NCBI GenBank assembly: GCA_016840285.1
Contig: JAEOSR010000038.1
Span: 1-64,000, forward strand
Origin: Candidatus Hodarchaeota archaeon
GTDB lineage: Archaea > Asgardarchaeota > Heimdallarchaeia > Hodarchaeales > Hodarchaeaceae
DNA: 64,000 nucleotides
Direction: 5' to 3'
The number at the start of each line of letters is the position of its first letter. Within the stretch, counting starts at the first letter, position 1. Positions 43,989 to 51,864 of this stretch are shown here, piece after piece. Both the position numbers and the translations under genes were made by a program. Under the pieces are notes generated by a model. That model saw only the letters and a program-made list of their open reading frames with translations. It searched no databases and was not told the origin of the DNA.

Positions 43989-45701
43989 TTAGTTGTACTT
44001 CATTTTTTTCCTAGATGTGATGAAGACCATGACTGCAATTATCCCAATTAGGGAAACTGAAATAGTAGATTCTGTTGTTGCTTGAAAGGAATCAAGATCG
44101 TATTCTGCAATGGCATCCCCTACTTTCGGGCCATATGCTCGTAATTTTATATGTACTGAATAGTTTGGTTCGTCAATTGAAAATTTATATGTGATTTGCC
44201 TGTTAGATTTCGCTCCTATTTCACCAAGATTCACTGTAAGGCCTGTATCGAGTAGGGTCAGGCCTGTGACCTGAGAAACCGTAAAATCAAGGATAATGCT
44301 GCTATTTGTTCGAATGTATGATGAAGGATTAGTTACAGTGACTTCAATCTGGAGCTGTTCTCCTACTTGTTTATTCTTAGTTTTAATTGATAGATAGGGG
44401 GCTTCTTCCGCCATAAACAAAAGGCCGGGATATGTTTGGGCGGAATTATCAATAACTTCATTTGCAGGTGGATTACAATAATCCCACACACCACGTTGAT
44501 GATGATAACCAGTAATTTCATTATAGATTGAAAAGTATTCTAAGGGATTGCCATAGGTCTCAAACGTGAAAGCAAGAAGCGTACCATTAGAATACATCCA
44601 GTCGTCCCACACACCCGAAGTAGCATAACCAGCTCCCCCTGGTTCATACGAGAAACCTGTGAGTTCTTGCAGTTTTGTCCCTGTGCTGATGTACAAGTCC
44701 CTATCAAATCCAGCTTGCAATAAACCTTTGTGTGCCGAAGGACCTAATATCATAGTATAATCCATTCCAGAATGGAGGGAAACTGCCGTGATAAAATTCC
44801 TTTCTAGGACAAAATCACGAAAGCGTGCTGTACAATTTTCAGAAAATGCTTGGGGTCCATGGTAATTCCAAGCGGAAGGATTGTCAGAAGCACCATTTAG
44901 ATTCCCAAATTGGTAAGCATAGTTACGATTAGGATCGACTCCACCTGGTTCATCATTACCAATTATCCCGTCTTGATCTAGATCTAATCCTTCATAACCA
45001 ATGAAATCTCCAAACTCATCAATTAATCTATCAACATATCCATCCATATCAGTGTCTCGCGCTTCATATTCATCCTCAACACCATCTCCGTCTTCGTCAA
45101 TTGGACGTGCAGTTTTTCTCTGCCATGGAAACTGACTCATCAGTTCCGCGCCATCGATATTAAGGCTAGGGATCACATAAATAGCTTTAGTGTTCAGAAG
45201 GTTCTGAATGGAGGTAGAAGACGATAAAAAATTAAAAATAACTTTATCGATGAAATACAGAGCATTTTCAACTGAAATTTGCTCCTGAGCATGGTGCTGA
45301 CCAACGATCAGCACTTCAGTTTTTGGCAACGCAATTGATTCGTTCGTAATCCGAACACCGTAAATTTCTCTCTCAAAATAAGTTTTTCCTATCGAAAACA
45401 GTTCAATAATCTCTGGATATGTCGTATTAAGAAACTTAAACTTGTGTACGAGTTCAGAATAGTTATGGTATAACCCGTACGAAGGACCAAAAACAACACT
45501 ATCATCACCTTGTTGATCACCAGGGGCGTCATCATACTCGTCCCAGATAAAGCTGTAACCTCCTCTAATTATATTTTTTAATGGAAAATTCAGAACAGGT
45601 GATTTGGGTGTCATAACCAATGTATGGGAATCGATAAGCGCTATTGAGCTTACGAGTATGAGGCCAGTAAGTAAACTCACAATAAAAATCAGTTTCGTCA
45701 T
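43989..45701 (-). CDS. surface M14 zinc carboxypeptidase
   Basis: 570 residues from ATG 45701, which has GGAG six bases upstream; the frame continues to 45758 without a better start. Signal-like N-terminus (KLIFIVSLLTGLILVSSIAL). M14 zinc ligands: HxxE in VGQHHAQEQIS and the distal His in AVSLHSGMDY; catalytic Glu in TFETYGNP. An Asp-rich stretch (DEDGDGVEDEYEARDTDMDG and DQDGIIGNDEPGG) between them resembles calcium loops. The C-terminal domain is beta-rich, ending in a helix SLIGIIAVMVFITSRKKMK as anchor. It trims peptides outside the cell, complementing the subtilase and Dpp transporter. Confidence 0.9.
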   Translation of the reverse strand: MTKLIFIVSLLTGLILVSSIALIDSHTLVMTPKSPVLNFPLKNIIRGGYSFIWDEYDDAPGDQQGDDSVVFGPSYGLYHNYSELVHKFKFLNTTYPEIIELFSIGKTYFEREIYGVRITNESIALPKTEVLIVGQHHAQEQISVENALYFIDKVIFNFLSSSTSIQNLLNTKAIYVIPSLNIDGAELMSQFPWQRKTARPIDEDGDGVEDEYEARDTDMDGYVDRLIDEFGDFIGYEGLDLDQDGIIGNDEPGGVDPNRNYAYQFGNLNGASDNPSAWNYHGPQAFSENCTARFRDFVLERNFITAVSLHSGMDYTMILGPSAHKGLLQAGFDRDLYISTGTKLQELTGFSYEPGGAGYATSGVWDDWMYSNGTLLAFTFETYGNPLEYFSIYNEITGYHHQRGVWDYCNPPANEVIDNSAQTYPGLLFMAEEAPYLSIKTKNKQVGEQLQIEVTVTNPSSYIRTNSSIILDFTVSQVTGLTLLDTGLTVNLGEIGAKSNRQITYKFSIDEPNYSVHIKLRAYGPKVGDAIAEYDLDSFQATTESTISVSLIGIIAVMVFITSRKKMKYN

Positions 45702-45805
45702 TTTTTTCTCCGGTATCCTTGCTTTCTTTTTGGGATTATTGATCCTCTTCACATTCAAAGTTAGCCAAACGGAACCTTCTTATTATATGTACTGGATAAC
45801 TGGAT

Positions 45806-46369
45806 TTATTGCCTAGTTTTTAATGTCTCATATTCCTGAAAATAAATCATATGAGGTAAACAGCCCATGTCCTCTCCAATACAATCAGTAAGGCAATTCC
45901 GACATTTATCCATTGAAAAGGGTAAACCAAGTCCAAGCAGGTCTTTTGTAAAATCTTCAAATTTCTTTAAATCAATAATATCCTCGTCTAATATTGACTG
46001 TTCATATTTTTGCATAAAACAATCAGCAATATTTCTTAAGAGGGAAAAAACTTCAGAATCAATAATTATATTCTTCTCATCAGAGACTTCAAAAATACCA
46101 ATAAACAAGAACCCTTCAAATACGATTCCTGCCATTCTATAACTTTGAAATCCTAAATCAATTACCCTTAGTCTATCTTGAATTAATTCTGCTAAAATAT
46201 CTTTGATGGCGTTAAAATAACCACCTAATAACTCTTTTTTCTCTCCCATTTCACTCAAACGGTTATTAAATGTCTGACAAGCAAAAACCTCCTCAAAATC
46301 AAAACTTTGAGAGAAAATGGGTAATCCATTCGGTCTTATAATAATTAGATACCGTATTTGTAGATCCAA
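45806..46369 (-). CDS. longin/roadblock-like protein with a C-terminal Cys cluster
   Basis: 187 residues from TTG 46369 with AGGAG ten bases upstream. The first ~130 residues start IRYLIIIRPNGLPIFSQSFD, the typical opening of Asgard longin-like proteins ('GLPLFSxSF'), followed by a long helix (FNAIKDILAELIQDRLRVID) and strands RMAGIVFEGFLFIGIFEVSD. The C-terminal ~25 residues hold a C-x2-C-x3-C-x6-C cluster (CRNCLTDCIGEDMGC) that could bind zinc or an Fe-S cluster. The gene diverges from a tetR gene over an operator array. A metal- or redox-sensing adaptor is my guess. Confidence 0.65.
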   Translation of the reverse strand: MDLQIRYLIIIRPNGLPIFSQSFDFEEVFACQTFNNRLSEMGEKKELLGGYFNAIKDILAELIQDRLRVIDLGFQSYRMAGIVFEGFLFIGIFEVSDEKNIIIDSEVFSLLRNIADCFMQKYEQSILDEDIIDLKKFEDFTKDLLGLGLPFSMDKCRNCLTDCIGEDMGCLPHMIYFQEYETLKTRQ

Positions 46370-46428
46370 TTGGAGAAGCTCCTTAGAGATGAAAGATTGA
46401 AGTTCCTTAATAATAATAATATATTTAT

Positions 46429-46483
46429 ACTTGAGTTTATTGTTCTGGACTCGAGTATAATTAACTCAACTTAAGTACAATAC
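46429..46483. promoter_or_regulatory. three palindromes spaced exactly 20 bp between divergent promoters
   Basis: ACTTGAGT (46429-46436), ACTCGAGT (46449-46456) and ACTTAAGT (46469-46476) share ACTYRAGT and repeat every 20 bp. A TATA-like TATAAATA of the minus-strand gene touches the first. GTACAATAC (46475-46483) overlaps the third and recurs twice after the tetR gene. It is most likely the binding array of the TetR protein encoded at 46523. Confidence 0.65.
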
Positions 46484-46522
46484 CTTAATAAATTATCATA
46501 ATGAATCTTCTAGAGAAGGCTT

Positions 46523-47206
46523 ATGAGTGATAATGAAAAAGACAAGTTTCCTAGAAAGCGAAGATTGGAACGAGAACGTAAACAACGTCGAGACAATATC
46601 ATTAAAACTGCAGAATGGTTTTTTATAAATCAAGGATATGACCAAACAATGGTTGATCAAATTGCCCTGAAAGCAGGATATAGCAAAGCGACTATCTACA
46701 ACTATTTTGACTCCAAAGATGATCTTTTTACTGCTGTTGTTTCTAAGGCTTTTGAAAAAATGTTTCAAATCATGGAAAACACAATGAATGCCCAAGACGT
46801 GAAATACGAACTAAAAACCCTTGGAAATGCTTATTTAACCTTTGTCGAGGAATATCCTGATTATACAGGACTCTTTGAAGCGGGTAGATTAAATTTAGTT
46901 ATTGGAAAAATGATCACAAAAGAAGAGACTAATCAAGACTTGACTGAAAGCGAAAAAGAATTCAGAAATCACCAATTGAATATTGAGAAACTTATGATAA
47001 ATGTTATTACCGAAACACTGAAGAATTCGGGAGTTCAGGCAAACATAGATCCTTTCTCAGTTGTGATGGCCCTAAGTACTCTTGGGTCAGCTATCAACGA
47101 ATTGGTGATGCGTGGAAAAAGGGGTCAGCCAGAAGATAGATCTCGAGAATATCTAGCAGTTTTATTCAACATTATTGACAAGGGGCTGAAACATTATGAT
47201 GATTGA
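46523..47206 (+). CDS. TetR-family regulator
   Basis: 227 residues. N-terminal basic lead, then TetR DNA-binding domain: RDNIIKTAEWFFINQGYDQT, VDQIALKAGYSKATIYNYFD, SKDDLFTAVVSKAF. The C-terminal domain is helical, with YPDYTGLFEAGRLN typical of the family. It heads a set with a membrane protein and a flavodoxin and diverges from the Cys-cluster longin-like protein. The 20-bp-spaced palindromes upstream are its probable sites. Confidence 0.9.
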   Translation: MSDNEKDKFPRKRRLERERKQRRDNIIKTAEWFFINQGYDQTMVDQIALKAGYSKATIYNYFDSKDDLFTAVVSKAFEKMFQIMENTMNAQDVKYELKTLGNAYLTFVEEYPDYTGLFEAGRLNLVIGKMITKEETNQDLTESEKEFRNHQLNIEKLMINVITETLKNSGVQANIDPFSVVMALSTLGSAINELVMRGKRGQPEDRSREYLAVLFNIIDKGLKHYDD

Positions 47207-47256
47207 GTATTGTACCATTTCAAAAAAGGATAAAAGTGACATAAAGTGTACAATAC
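47207..47256. promoter_or_regulatory. inverted repeat GTATTGTAC/GTACAATAC
   Basis: GTATTGTAC at 47207-47215 and GTACAATAC at 47248-47256 are perfect 9-base arms with a 32-base spacer, placed between tetR and the membrane-protein gene. The left arm starts at the last bases of the tetR stop. The same 9-mer occurs at 46475-46483. Confidence 0.5.
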
Positions 47257-47290
47257 AGGCGATTCAGCATACATTTACGTAAATGACTCC

Positions 47291-47905
47291 ATGAAGAATA
47301 TCATTCTCATAGGTTTAGTGATCCTCCTCGTAGGATCATTACTGGGTGGATATTTCCTCTCCTTCTATGGTTTCTTTGAAGGAATCGAGCTTGGACGTAT
47401 ATTATTCCCCATGTTTATTCTTTCTGAGATTCCAATTTTAGTAAATTACTTCTACTTCGTTCTTACCCGTTTTGGACTACCAATAAATAGAATTTCGACA
47501 ATTTTTTCTTTATATTATACACCAAGTCTGATGATCCATAGTGGAATTTACACCATCGTTATAGGGCTTGCTTTTGCACATTTGTTATTAGTAACACACC
47601 AATCAGTATATTGCATGATTTTCATGGGTGTTCTAGGACTTCTATGGATAATTGATTATATTCTCTGCTCTGAAAATTGGCCATTGTATCCTAGAGCTGA
47701 ACAGAACACGATTTTCTTATATTGGTTCCAACGGGTGATTTTATTTGGCTTACTGATTGGATTACCTTTTCATGCAAAAACCTGGAGCCTATTATTAGTA
47801 AGTGTATTTACTACTATAACATTTGGTTCTCTATTCGTTGTAATTTTCCGAGAATTTCGGGATAGGAGAATAAATACCCTGAAAATGGGGAACCCCGTTA
47901 CTTAG
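47291..47905 (+). CDS. uncharacterised six-helix membrane protein in a TetR/flavodoxin set
   Basis: About 204 residues from ATG 47291 (GTG 47246 is in frame but inside the inverted repeat). Six membrane helices: IILIGLVILLVGSLLGGYFL, LFPMFILSEIPILVNYFYFV, GIYTIVIGLAFAHLLLVTHQ, CMIFMGVLGLLWIIDYILCS and two more. No motif recognised. It ends immediately before the flavodoxin gene, so both are probably translated from one mRNA. It may hold a redox partner for the flavodoxin. Confidence 0.65.
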   Translation: MKNIILIGLVILLVGSLLGGYFLSFYGFFEGIELGRILFPMFILSEIPILVNYFYFVLTRFGLPINRISTIFSLYYTPSLMIHSGIYTIVIGLAFAHLLLVTHQSVYCMIFMGVLGLLWIIDYILCSENWPLYPRAEQNTIFLYWFQRVILFGLLIGLPFHAKTWSLLLVSVFTTITFGSLFVVIFREFRDRRINTLKMGNPVT

Positions 47906-47917
47906 GTGGTGAAATTA

Positions 47918-48397
47918 ATGGTTCGTGCGTTAATACTATATCATTCTCTCTTTGGGAATACAAAAGATGTTGCTCTCAGTCTAGCCAAAGGAATTGAAGA
48001 GACAGGTGTTGAAACCGAGTGTCTGGGTATTGATGAAGTTAGTATTGATCAAATATCTAACTATGACTTCCTTGCTATTGGTGGGCCCACTCACATGATA
48101 GGCTTATCTAAAACCATGAAGGATTTTTTGAAGAAGCTTAAATCCATTAATCTGCGTGGGATAAAAGGATTCAGTTTCGATACTAGAAACCACTCACGAC
48201 TAAATAAAAAAAGGTGGTTTGTTCTTGAAAATAGTGCTGCCAGAAGGATTGAGGGAAAAATGAAAAAGATGAAAATGATAATTATTAAACCTCGGCAATC
48301 AGCTATTGTATATGGGAAAGAAGGACCCCTCGAATCGAATGTTGAACCTTCATTTCTGGAGATAGGAACAGAAATTGGTAATATCCTTATTTCATGA
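47918..48397 (+). CDS. flavodoxin
   Basis: About 159 residues from ATG 47918, supported by GGTGG eight bases upstream (GTG 47906 also in frame). The FMN phosphate loop YHSLFGNTKDVA near the start, IGGPTHMIGLSKTM for the 60s loop, and GFSFDTRNHS follow the flavodoxin/FldA pattern. It carries electrons between low-potential donors and acceptors. Third gene of the TetR-headed set. Confidence 0.85.
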   Translation: MVRALILYHSLFGNTKDVALSLAKGIEETGVETECLGIDEVSIDQISNYDFLAIGGPTHMIGLSKTMKDFLKKLKSINLRGIKGFSFDTRNHSRLNKKRWFVLENSAARRIEGKMKKMKMIIIKPRQSAIVYGKEGPLESNVEPSFLEIGTEIGNILIS

Positions 48398-48530
48398 ACA
48401 AGGAATCAAATCCTTCTTTTATTTTTTTATTCCTACCATTGTAAAGCAAGGGATCAACAGGTTTCGATCAAGATACCTAAAGAACTCTATTATTGTATAA
48501 AGTAAAAGTAATATCGAGTTATTTCAAATA

Positions 48531-48869
48531 TTAATCATTTTTGTCTTTCCGATCCCTTTCTGCCCTTCTTTCGGTTTCTTGCTTCTCTCGTTCTTCCTTT
48601 TCTTTTGTGTGTTTATCGAAAAAAGACGAAAAGGCCGCTTTTCTCTCGTCTCGTTTTTTTTCCTTTGCTTCTAGAACTTCCTTTTTTTCTCTCTTTTCTT
48701 CTTCTTTTTCAGCCTGTTTTTGGACTTTTTTTTCCTCTTTTATACGCTTTTTTTCAGATTTCTCCTTCTTCTCGGCAGCTTTTTTTTCCTCTTTTATTCG
48801 CTTTTTTTCAGACTTCTCCTTCTTCTCGGCAGCTTTTTTTTCTTCTTTTTCAGTTGCTTTCTTTTCCAG
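48531..48869 (-). CDS. Lys/Glu-rich coiled-coil protein with tandem repeats, start codon unclear
   Basis: The minus strand from 48869 to 48531 stays open for 112 residues of extreme composition: LEKKATEKEEKK, then two copies of KKAAEKKEKSEKKRIKEE, then KEVLEAKEKKRDERKAAFSS, FFDKHTKEKEERE and a charged end. It has no ATG/GTG/TTG in frame after the upstream TGA. An ATG at 48874 lies two bases after GGTG in the neighbouring frame; reaching the long frame needs a -1 shift, and the run AAAAAAAAG lies on the way. A CTG at 48869 is the other option. Opposite-strand frames over this stretch are shadows. Confidence 0.5.
   Translation of the reverse strand: MEKKATEKEEKKAAEKKEKSEKKRIKEEKKAAEKKEKSEKKRIKEEKKVQKQAEKEEEKREKKEVLEAKEKKRDERKAAFSSFFDKHTKEKEEREKQETERRAERDRKDKND
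48732..48839. repeat. 54-bp tandem duplication
   Basis: 48732-48785 and 48786-48839 are adjacent copies differing at two positions. They encode the two 18-residue repeats of the Lys/Glu-rich protein. The length is a multiple of three, so the reading frame is kept. Confidence 0.85.
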
Positions 48870-48885
48870 AACATTTCACCTTCAA

Positions 48886-49041
48886 TTATTCAATAGATAT
48901 CTTTTTTTCTTCCGATTTTATAGGAACTATTGATTTTACTGAAACTTGTAAAGTTCCATTGTTAAATTTCGCTTTCACTGACTCTAGGTCAATTTCCTGA
49001 TCAAAATCCACTTTGAAAAGAAGCGGGGTAAAAACGCAACT
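48886..49041 (-). pseudogene. C-terminal remnant of an Hsp20-type small heat-shock protein
   Basis: The minus-strand frame reads LFKVDFDQEIDLESVKAKFN then NGTLQVSVKSIVPIKSEEKK and ISIE before TAA at 48888-48886. This is the end of an alpha-crystallin domain ('lP-x-vd-x-VkAkfkNGvLeVtlPK') with the C-terminal Ile-x-Ile tail. The frame opens straight after a TAG at 49044-49042, so the first two-thirds of the gene are lost. Its upstream end overlaps another remnant on the opposite strand. Confidence 0.6.
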
Positions 49042-49251
49042 CTATGGACATTAGTGGATTTCTTTACGATGGGAATCGGAGTGTTAATATATCTTTTGGT
49101 ACGTCGCTCTGAAGTGGCTTGTATTGCAAAAATACTCGATATTCCCATACAAGGCAGTACATCTCTAAAAGGGGAACTGTAATGTGAAAACTGTGGAAAT
49201 ACTATGGATATAATGGATCAATATTGTACAAAATGCGAAATTGCAGTTTGA
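49021..49251 (+). pseudogene. broken membrane protein with C-terminal zinc ribbon
   Basis: The plus strand encodes KKRGKNATLWTLVDFFTMGI, a helix GVLIYLLVRRSEVA, a linker ending TSLKGEL, then TAA (49180-49182), and in the same frame CENCGNTMDIMDQYCTKCEI. The CxxC...CxxC end is a zinc ribbon of the type ending many archaeal membrane proteins. There is no start codon upstream of the helix. Both the missing start and the stop indicate a decayed gene. Confidence 0.55.
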
Positions 49252-49743
49252 ATGAGAAATAGTCAAAAAATCACACAGTTCCATCATACGATAATAACCA
49301 TCATAAGTTCGAATTGGATTCCAAGTAATCTTTGATAACTCTTCGCATAATTTGTCAAGAATTCAAAGAAAGGTATTTTCTTCAAGTTGAAACATCTCAC
49401 TCAAGGCGTGCAATCTCTCCTATTCTGTATTGGAAAAAATTAGCAAAAATAGTAGTTGATGTATAAAAATTTATTGAACGTTGTATTCTCATCAAGTAAG
49501 AAGTGGGATTAAAAGGGAGATTATTTCTCCAAGACAAATAGACTTGGTAGATCCGAACCTGGTTTAGTCACCTGTGTACACAAAAACGATAAATCCCAGC
49601 ACCTCTTAGCTCAGAAATGGCTTTCTTAGTGGGCAATGAAAAATACAGTATAGAGAATCAGCAGTCGATATCGTGAAGGATTTAAAGGGTAAACGCAGCA
49701 GAACCAGAAGGATGAATTACAATACGACTTAGATGGTGGAAAT
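49252..49743. other. intergenic stretch, nothing recognised
   Basis: No gene or RNA is convincing in this ~490-base stretch upstream of the DinB-like gene. GATCCGAACCTGG near 49551-49563 recalls a tRNA arm, but no cloverleaf can be built around it. Confidence 0.4.
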
Positions 49744-50211
49744 ATGAAAGAAACAGTTGTTCAGGCATTAGCTGATGGGCTTTATGGGAAAAATACCCAT
49801 TTAAATCCAAAAAAAGTTGTAGAAGGGTTAACTCCTGCAAACGCGAAAATCAAACCAGATAATGACAATCATTCCTGTTGGGATCTATTGCACCATATAA
49901 AAATCTGGCAAAAGGCAATACTAGAAGCAATAAAAGGAAAAGAAGTGAATTGGAGCGATATTTCTAAAAATCACAATTGGCCAAGTACGGAATATCTATC
50001 AGATGATCAGAATTTTATTAACCTTGTTAAAATGTTCGAAGATGGTCTCTTGGAGGCTGAAAAACTTATTAAAACAAGTGACCTGCATAAACCCATGCCT
50101 GCGTGGGATGGTGCTCCAGTTATCCAGGCCATCATTGTTCTCTTACAGCATAATTCCTATCATTATGGCCAAATTGTTGCTGTAAGAAAGAGCTTAGGAA
50201 TCTGGCCTTGA
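49744..50211 (+). CDS. DinB/YfiT-like metal-dependent protein
   Basis: 155 residues, four-helix bundle family. Metal-site His residues appear in HSCWDLLHHIKIWQKAILEA and near the end in LLQHNSYHYGQIVAVRKSLG, followed by IWP. Members are thiol- or bacillithiol-transferases or putative hydrolases; function here is unknown. The ATG follows GGTGGAA five bases upstream. Confidence 0.85.
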   Translation: MKETVVQALADGLYGKNTHLNPKKVVEGLTPANAKIKPDNDNHSCWDLLHHIKIWQKAILEAIKGKEVNWSDISKNHNWPSTEYLSDDQNFINLVKMFEDGLLEAEKLIKTSDLHKPMPAWDGAPVIQAIIVLLQHNSYHYGQIVAVRKSLGIWP

Positions 50212-50316
50212 GGAGCCTTTAATTTTTATGAAAAAGTAAATGTCCTCCTCTTTTTTAGTAAAAAATCAAAAGAGATACTTCAATTGTCACAATATAAGAT
50301 TTAGGAAGAAATTTTC

Positions 50317-51213
50317 ATGGAATTACTACGAACACCAGATGATAGATTTAAGAACCTTCCAGATTACTCTTTTCAAGCTCATTATATCGAGATAGAAGAT
50401 ATTAGAATCCACTATCTTGATGAGGGTATAAATGAAGAGGACATCATCCTCTTAATGCACGGGGAACCCTCATGGAGTTATCTCTATCGGCACATGATCC
50501 CCATTCTTGTAAGTGCAGGATTTAGAGTTCTAGCTCTAGATTTAGTGGGATTTGGTAAGTCTGATAAGCCCAGATATAAGAGAGATCACTCATATATGAA
50601 TCATGTGAGATGGATCAACAAATGGGTCATCGTACTCAATCTTCAAAATGTTACTTTATTTTGTCAAGATTGGGGATCGTTGATCGGTTTAAGGGTAGCT
50701 GTCGCCAATCCTGAGCGTTTCAAACGGATTGTCTTATCAAATGGTGGTTTGCCAACAGGGGCGGGTAAAATGTCCAAGGCTTTTCTCCAATGGCAAAAAT
50801 TTTCCCAATCTTCTCCTGATTTTGAAGTTGGAGCTATTATCCAAATGGGAACCGTACGAGATATCCCAGAAGACATTCTAAACGCCTACCGAGCGCCATT
50901 CCCAGATGAGTCTTTCCTGGCAGGTCCTAGGGTGATGCCTTCCTTAGTCCCCACATCTTCAGATGACCCCGAGCATGGCCCAAATACTCTCGCAAGAGAG
51001 CAATTTAAACTCTGGAACAAACCCTTCCTGACATGTTTTTCAGATAGTGATCCAATCACTGAAGGAGGAGATCGTTTATGGCAAAAAATTGTACCTGGAG
51101 CCCGAGAACAAAACCATACAGTTGTGAAAGGTGGAGGACATTTTGTACAGGAAGATTGTGGTCCAAAATTAGCGGAAATTATAATAAATTTTATCCAAGA
51201 ACCAAGCCACTAA
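50317..51213 (+). CDS. haloalkane dehalogenase-like alpha/beta hydrolase
   Basis: 298 residues, the length of haloalkane dehalogenases. The family opening LLRTPDDRFKNLPDYSFQAH, oxyanion region HGEPSW (48-53), nucleophile Asp118 followed by Trp119 in FCQDWGS, and His in GGGHFVQEDCG are all present; the acid is probably in CFSDSDPIT. Asp-Trp is the halide-binding signature of subfamily I. The usual second Gly after the nucleophile Trp-Gly is Ser here. It hydrolyses C-halogen bonds or, if diverged, epoxides or esters. A nine-base gap leads to the broken cysteine-synthase-like gene. Confidence 0.85.
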   Translation: MELLRTPDDRFKNLPDYSFQAHYIEIEDIRIHYLDEGINEEDIILLMHGEPSWSYLYRHMIPILVSAGFRVLALDLVGFGKSDKPRYKRDHSYMNHVRWINKWVIVLNLQNVTLFCQDWGSLIGLRVAVANPERFKRIVLSNGGLPTGAGKMSKAFLQWQKFSQSSPDFEVGAIIQMGTVRDIPEDILNAYRAPFPDESFLAGPRVMPSLVPTSSDDPEHGPNTLAREQFKLWNKPFLTCFSDSDPITEGGDRLWQKIVPGAREQNHTVVKGGGHFVQEDCGPKLAEIIINFIQEPSH

Positions 51214-51222
51214 TTAGATTCA

Positions 51223-51689
51223 GTGGGTGTACAAATGGAGATTGCTGAAAATATCCTAAGAGCTATTGGTAATACCTCGATAGTTAAATTGAATAATATC
51301 ATACCATCAGATTCTGCAGAAGTGTTATTAAAATTGGAATGGGAGAACCCTACTGGAAGTATGAAAGATCGTATGGCACAGGCAATGATTGCAGAAGCAG
51401 AAAAAGATGGCCGATTAATGAAAGGGGGAACTGTAATTGAATATACTGGTGTAGTACTGGTACTTCATTAGCATTGGTATGTGCTGTCAAAGGTTATCAC
51501 ATACGTATTGTATCGTTTGATGCTTTTAGTGAAGACAAAATAAATCATATGAAAGCATTAGGAGCTGATATGACGATTATTCCTAGTCATGGAGAAGGCA
51601 TTACCAAGAAGCTTATTGAAGAGATGATTGAAAACAGGGTCAGTTTTTTTTTCAAAGTCATTTTCCTCTATCGAATACGCTCCTCTTAA
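51223..51689 (+). pseudogene. frameshifted and truncated cysteine-synthase-like gene
   Basis: The first frame gives a PLP beta-family start: ILRAIGNTSIVKLNNIIP, LKLEWENPTGSMKDRMAQAM with the PLP lysine, and GTVIEYTG. There a base is missing: GGTGTAGTACTGG should read GGTGGTAGTACTGG, and the protein continues in the next frame as STGTSLALVCAVKGYHIRIV and SFDAFSEDKINHMKALGADM. The similarity stops at IEEMIEN, so roughly the last 150 residues of a normal ~300-residue enzyme are lost. Not functional. Confidence 0.8.
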
Positions 51690-51700
51690 TCATTTTAAAG

Positions 51701-51841
51701 ATGATTGTTGAGGTAAATCCATGGGGTGTAATCCATCTATCGAAACGAGATCCAACCAAGGTGTTTGAGGATTTTGATACCTCAAAGATATCTTATTATG
51801 CTTTAAGCACAAACACACCTAAGCTGCCACTTATGTTTTGA
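51701..51841 (+). CDS. hypothetical 46-residue peptide
   Basis: ATG 51701 to TGA 51841. The peptide begins MIVEVNPWGVIHLSKRDPTK and looks protein-like, but has no recognised family and no strong ribosome site. It may be the end of another decayed gene. Confidence 0.3.
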   Translation: MIVEVNPWGVIHLSKRDPTKVFEDFDTSKISYYALSTNTPKLPLMF

Positions 51842-51864
51842 TTCATGGAACAGAAGCGATATGG

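Noticed and set aside
48541..49000. Two plus-strand ORFs rich in Ser/Phe (130 and 131 residues)
   Set aside because: They are complements of the Lys/Glu-rich repeat gene on the minus strand; Phe/Ser/Leu runs are the expected shadow of GAA/AAG/AAA codons.
49540..49600. Possible tRNA (GATCCGAACC motif)
   Set aside because: No acceptor stem, anticodon arm or D-arm can be paired around it.
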